From Propionibacteriaceae bacterium (GTDB lineage: Bacteria > Actinomycetota > Actinomycetes > Propionibacteriales > Propionibacteriaceae), in the NCBI GenBank assembly GCA_030532575.1, contig JAUNKV010000008.1:1-64000 (forward strand): DNA of 64,000 nucleotides, read 5' to 3'. The notes under the pieces were generated by a model. It was not told the origin of the DNA and did no database searches. It saw only the letters and a program-made list of their open reading frames with translations. The position numbers and the translations under genes were made by a program. This document shows, in pieces, positions 60,702 through 64,000 of this stretch. Every line of letters starts with the position of its first letter. Positions within the stretch are counted from its first letter, which is position 1.

Positions 60702-61685
60702 ATGTCTCACCCCGTCGATCCCCTCATCCTGGACGAGTCCCCGGAGCGCGCCCATGCCTTGGCCGTCATCGACGCCCCCGGGTTGGTGACGGCGGCCCTG
60801 GAGCGCTGCGACGACGTACGGGTCTTCTGCGACGACGTGCGCGAGGCCCAGGTCGTCGAATCAATCCGCGCCGACCTGCTGGTGGATCACCCCGCCGAGC
60901 TGAGCGGCGTCGATCTGGCGTGGGGGCACCTGCCGAAATCGCTGGCGGCCCTTGATGAGCACTGCTGCTGGCTGCAGGGCGCAGCGGACCTGATGTTCCT
61001 CACCGGGGCCCGCGTCAAGCACATGAACCACTCCATGAACCAGGTGCTGGGTCGCCACTTCACCGCCGTCAACGCCTCGCTGGGGCGGGCGAAGAGCCGC
61101 GTGCTGCGGGCCTGGGGGCCGAACCAGCTGGAGAATCCCTGGCCGAAGCTGCGCCGCCACGACGACCTCGGGCTCACCCTGGCCGCCCACGGCGCCACCT
61201 TCAACGGCAACCGCATCGATGACGGCACCCGGCTGCTGCTGGAACACCTCGACCTCGAGGGCGGGGTTGCCCTGGACCTCGGCTCGGGCAACGGGATCAT
61301 CGCCGCGACCCTCGCCCGCCAGGGGCTGACCACCACCGCCGTGGACGTCTCCTGGGCCGCGACGGCCGCCACCCACGCCACCGCCCTGGCGAACGGCCTG
61401 GAGATCGACGTCCACTGGGGCGACGGGCTGACCGAGTACGACGACCACAGCTTCGATGTCATCGTCACCAACCCGCCCTTCCACCAGGGCGTGGCGAAGG
61501 ACTCCGAGCCGACGCTGCGGATGTTCGACGACGCCGCGCGCGTGCTCCGCCCGGGTGGTCAGTTCTGGTGCATGTTCAACTCGCACCTGCCGTGGCGTCG
61601 CGAGCTGAACTCCCGGCTGGGCCGCACCCGCGTCGTCGCCCAGAACCGCCACTACACGCTCACCGTGACCGAAGCAGGCCGCTGA
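60702..61685 (+). CDS. Class I SAM methyltransferase, RsmC/RlmG-like
   Basis: Protein of 327 aa. The C-terminal half is the catalytic domain: VALDLGSGNGIIAATLARQG (SAM-binding motif I) near residue 190 and VIVTNPPFHQG (motif IV, NPPF) near residue 262, the hallmark of N2-guanine and N6-adenine methyltransferases. The N-terminal half is a degenerate copy, as in RsmC and RlmG, which methylate guanines of 16S or 23S rRNA. Which rRNA base is modified cannot be read from sequence. GAGAGGA precedes the ATG. Confidence 0.85.
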   Translation: MSHPVDPLILDESPERAHALAVIDAPGLVTAALERCDDVRVFCDDVREAQVVESIRADLLVDHPAELSGVDLAWGHLPKSLAALDEHCCWLQGAADLMFLTGARVKHMNHSMNQVLGRHFTAVNASLGRAKSRVLRAWGPNQLENPWPKLRRHDDLGLTLAAHGATFNGNRIDDGTRLLLEHLDLEGGVALDLGSGNGIIAATLARQGLTTTAVDVSWAATAATHATALANGLEIDVHWGDGLTEYDDHSFDVIVTNPPFHQGVAKDSEPTLRMFDDAARVLRPGGQFWCMFNSHLPWRRELNSRLGRTRVVAQNRHYTLTVTEAGR

Positions 61686-61720
61686 GCCGTCCCTTTCCGG
61701 CCACCTACTGGGCGTGCGAA

Positions 61721-61760
61721 CCCACAGCTGAGCCGGGGAGAACTCACAGGGAGCTCACAG
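61721..61760 (+). promoter_or_regulatory. Heptad repeats for an OmpR-family regulator upstream of the HtrA-like gene
   Basis: CCCACAG (61721-61727), CTCACAG (61743-61749) and CTCACAG (61754-61760) are spaced 22 and 11 bases apart. Seven-base direct repeats with an 11-base period are the usual target of OmpR/PhoB-type regulators. In mycobacteria the related pepD gene is controlled by the MprAB two-component system, so a similar circuit is plausible. The regulator itself is not in this window. Confidence 0.5.
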
Positions 61761-61803
61761 CAAACGATCCTTGAGTGGATGCAGCCGATCCAAGGAGCAT
61801 CCG

Positions 61804-62973
61804 ATGAGCCAGTACCAGTTCCCCCAGCAGCCCTTCCCCGGACCCCAGCAGCCGGTCCCGACGGTACCCGCCACCCCGCGTCGCGCCGGGATCGGGGCGA
61901 CGGGGGTCGTGGCCCTCGCCCTGATCTGTGCCGGAATCGGCGGGGGTGCCGCCATCGCGGCCAACCACCTCGCCCCGGCCTCTTCCATCGCCCCTGCCGC
62001 CACCACGACCTCGGTCGTCCAGGCCTCGGCCAGCAACCCCGACTGGGCCGCGACCGCCCCAGCGGTGCAGGACGCGGTGGTCGCCATCCAGGTGAGCGGC
62101 AACTCCGGCTCCGGCCAGGGCTCCGGGGTCATCATCGATGGCAAGGGCCACATCGTGACCAACAACCACGTGGTCTCGGGTTCCGGGCAGGGCGCCAGGA
62201 TCGATGTGACCATCGGGGACCAGCGCCACCCGGCCAGCATCGTCGGTACCGACCCGTCCACCGATCTCGCTGTCATCAGGCTCGATGCTCCCCCGGCCGG
62301 GTTGTCGGTGCTCCAGTGGGGGGACTCTGCCTCGCTCGCCGTGGGACAGAACGTGATGGCCATCGGGAACCCGCTCGGTCTGTCGGACACCGTGACCACC
62401 GGCATCATCTCCGCACTGAACCGCCCGGTCACCACCCGGGCTGTGGAGACCCGGCCGACGGCGCAGAGCGGCGACGGCGTCGTCGTCACCGCTGCCATCC
62501 AGACCAACGCGGCCATCAACCCCGGCAACTCCGGCGGCGCACTGGTGGACGCTTCGGGGGCGCTGATCGGGATCACCAGCTCCATCGCCCAGGTCTCCTC
62601 CGGTGAGGGACAGGCCGGGAACATCGGTATCGGTTTCGCCATCCCCGCCGCCCAGGCGAGGTACGTGACCGAGCAGCTCATCGCCAAGGGGGTCGCCGAG
62701 CACGCCCATCTCGGCGTCCAGGCCCGCGACGGCGCAGTCGGCACGCAGCTGGGCGCGACGCTGCAGCAGGTCTCCCCCGACTCGGCGGCAGCTTCGGCCG
62801 GGCTTCGAGACGGCGATCTCATCACCGCCGTTGATGGCGCCCCGGTCACCGGGACGGAATCCCTGGTGGCCCTGATCCGCAACCACGAGGTGGGCCAGGA
62901 GGTGACTGTGACGGTGCTCCGGGACGGCTCCCGGGCAGACCTCCGGGTCACCCTGGGTCGGGCCCCCAGCTGA
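61804..62973 (+). CDS. HtrA-like serine protease with PDZ domain
   Basis: Membrane-anchored protease of 389 aa. A short Gln/Pro-rich cytoplasmic tail leads to one transmembrane helix at about residues 30-58 (GVVALALICAGIGGGAAIAA). The trypsin-like domain has the triad His (VTNNHVV), Asp (STDLAVIRL) and Ser (NPGNSGGAL), and one PDZ domain covers about residues 300-385 (AHLGVQARDG, then AGLRDGDLITAVDG). It acts in envelope protein quality control. AAGGAG lies six bases before the ATG. It matches the actinobacterial HtrA/PepD plan. Confidence 0.93.
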   Translation: MSQYQFPQQPFPGPQQPVPTVPATPRRAGIGATGVVALALICAGIGGGAAIAANHLAPASSIAPAATTTSVVQASASNPDWAATAPAVQDAVVAIQVSGNSGSGQGSGVIIDGKGHIVTNNHVVSGSGQGARIDVTIGDQRHPASIVGTDPSTDLAVIRLDAPPAGLSVLQWGDSASLAVGQNVMAIGNPLGLSDTVTTGIISALNRPVTTRAVETRPTAQSGDGVVVTAAIQTNAAINPGNSGGALVDASGALIGITSSIAQVSSGEGQAGNIGIGFAIPAAQARYVTEQLIAKGVAEHAHLGVQARDGAVGTQLGATLQQVSPDSAAASAGLRDGDLITAVDGAPVTGTESLVALIRNHEVGQEVTVTVLRDGSRADLRVTLGRAPS

Positions 62974-63021
62974 GGACGGCGGGACCCGCCCCATCCCGCT
63001 CCGCCCCGCCGGACCAGACCA

Positions 63022-63193
63022 GCAGGAATCGCCGAGAACAGACGGTTCACCGTCTCCAGGTGACGCGCCAGCGCTTTTCACCAGCGATTCGTGCCCGAGC
63101 ACACCGCCCGCCCACCCCGAGCAGGAATCGCCGAGGATCGACGGTTCACCGTCACCAGGCGACGCGCCAGCGCTCATCAGCGGCAATTCGTGC
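63022..63193 (-). repeat. 73-bp inverted-repeat-ended element, array 3 (two copies)
   Basis: Copies at 63022-63094 and 63121-63193, 99 bases apart, in the orientation of array 1. Ends are GCAGGAATCGCCG and (A/G)GCGATTCGTGC or CGGCAATTCGTGC. The interior GACGGTTCACCGTC is a perfect five-base-pair stem with a four-base loop, followed by GACGCGCCAGCGCT. They lie directly behind the HtrA-like gene. Confidence 0.82.
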
Positions 63194-63243
63194 TCACGGA
63201 GCGGCGGGGGTCCTGTCCCCCTTCGCACGCCCTCGACGAGAGG

Positions 63244-63328
63244 TCAGCAAAACGTCAGCCGGAGCTCAGCGAAACGGCAGTTCTCTTTCAGCGAAACGGT
63301 AGTTCGGGCTCAGCGAAATGGTAGTTTC
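63244..63328 (+). promoter_or_regulatory. Four 22-bp tandem repeats running into the promoter of the last gene
   Basis: Units begin at 63244, 63266, 63288 and 63310, exactly 22 bases apart. The consensus is TCAGCGAAACGGTAGTTC; the first unit is degenerate. In the last unit TAGTTT (63322-63327) sits six bases before the ATG at 63334 and is the probable -10 box. The array looks like an iterated operator in phase with two helical turns. Confidence 0.65.
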
Positions 63329-63333
63329 AAGGT

Positions 63334-64000
63334 ATGAAACTGGTGCAACGAAACCTTGCCCCCTGGGCTCGAGAGATACTGGCCGTCTCTCCGATACTTG
63401 TCATCGAGGGAGCCAGACAGACAGGCAAGTCCACCCTGGTGACAATGCTTGACGGGGATGCCAGCACCTACGTCACCCTGGACGACGAGGTGACCCAAGA
63501 CTTCGCCCGCAAGGACCCGGTGGGGCTGCTGCGCTCAGCCGGTCAGGGGCGGTTGGTGATCGACGAGGTCCAGCGCTGCCCCGAGCTGATCCTGCCGTTG
63601 AAGATGGAGGTGGACCAGGATCGTCGGGCTGGAAGGTTCATCCTGACCGGCTCGGCCAACCTGCTGCGAATCCCCGGGGCGGAGGACTCCCTGGCGGGAC
63701 GAGCCATGACCCTTCGGCTGCACCCCTTCTCACAGGGAGAACTGGCCGAGCACATCGACGACTGGGTGAGCCATGTGCTTTCCGGGGCATGGCGTTCGCC
63801 CCAAGGGGCGGGAGACTCCCGGGAAGAACGTTCAAGGATCGTCACCCGGGTGACGACGGGCGGCTACCCGCCGGTGCAGGAGATGTCTGCCCGCCTCCGG
63901 CAGAGCTGGATCACCGACTACACGAATCGGCTGATCGAGCGGGACAGCCGGGACCTGGGAAGCGCCCAGGTCCCCGCGCTGCGTCGGCTGATGCACCTGA
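63334..64000 (+). CDS. AAA ATPase of the DUF4143 family, 5' part (runs off the window)
   Basis: The first 222 codons are present; the gene continues beyond base 64000. The N-terminus has Walker A in VIEGARQTGKSTLV near residues 24-37, Walker B in RLVIDEVQRCPEL near residue 73, and FILTGSANLLRI (sensor 1), all typical of the AAA_14 ATPase that is followed by DUF4143. After that GRAMTLRLHPFSQGEL and TGGYPPVQE are family blocks. Start chosen for the normal N-terminus and the -10 box six bases upstream. The function of the family is not established. Confidence 0.88.
   Translation, partial: MKLVQRNLAPWAREILAVSPILVIEGARQTGKSTLVTMLDGDASTYVTLDDEVTQDFARKDPVGLLRSAGQGRLVIDEVQRCPELILPLKMEVDQDRRAGRFILTGSANLLRIPGAEDSLAGRAMTLRLHPFSQGELAEHIDDWVSHVLSGAWRSPQGAGDSREERSRIVTRVTTGGYPPVQEMSARLRQSWITDYTNRLIERDSRDLGSAQVPALRRLMHL

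Overview
The window is GC-rich DNA from an actinobacterium. Direct signs are a mycothiol S-conjugate amidase, paired GuaB/GuaB3 IMP dehydrogenases, heterodimeric CrtYc/CrtYd lycopene cyclase subunits, frequent GTG starts and many apparently leaderless genes. A Propionibacteriales relative would fit, but that is inference from gene content only; no rRNA or other phylogenetic marker is present.

Layout. 0-10 kb is accessory: a long WD40 propeller gene, an AAA ATPase, two SUKH (SMI1/KNR4) paralogues around a GT1-type glycosyltransferase, an AbiEi/AbiEii toxin-antitoxin pair sitting inside the second SUKH copy, and a second WD40 gene. A tRNA-Arg(CCU) lies at 10.3 kb. 10.5-19.5 kb holds an LLM monooxygenase/FMN reductase pair, an RNA cyclic phosphodiesterase, and a sugar ABC importer operon with an RpiB-like isomerase and a divergent LacI regulator. 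19.6-20.3 kb is a Phd/PIN toxin-antitoxin pair. 20.7-32.6 kb is mostly core: chorismate mutase, guaB3, guaB, a TRIC-type channel, a DyP peroxidase, a DUF2207-like protein, greA, mca, a rhomboid protease, a YyaL-type thioredoxin-fold protein and a 739-aa protein of unknown role. 32.7-39.5 kb holds a TetR/NTF2-like pair with a large palindromic operator, repeats, glpD, a propeller gene, a PQQ-like lipoprotein and an exonuclease. 39.6-47.0 kb is an aromatic carotenoid cluster: idi-crtE fusion, crtI and crtB on the plus strand, converging on crtYc, crtYd, crtU and a P450 on the minus strand. 48.4-54.3 kb is an accessory island of three WD40 genes with a MntA/HepT toxin-antitoxin pair, a deleted antitoxin remnant and a pyrimidine-dimer glycosylase. 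54.4-64 kb holds an ABC exporter with a NarL-type two-component system, a frameshifted kptA, another WD40 gene, an RsmC-like methyltransferase, an HtrA-like protease and the start of a DUF4143-type ATPase that runs off the window.

How the genes work together. The carotenoid genes form a complete route from IPP/DMAPP through GGPP, phytoene, lycopene and beta-carotene to isorenieratene, with a P450 positioned to hydroxylate it. The sugar ABC operon is probably repressed by its divergent LacI regulator through a 20-bp dyad. Seven genes encode beta-propellers with no recognisable effector domain, several of them beside toxin-antitoxin or immunity-type genes.

The most unusual non-coding content is a family of seven copies of a 73-bp element with inverted-repeat ends, in three arrays whose copies start 99-100 bp apart. 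There are also two copies of a 68-bp palindrome (one with a LacI-type operator core on the same axis), three copies of a roughly 165-bp composite inverted repeat, and a four-unit 22-bp repeat leading into the promoter of the last gene.
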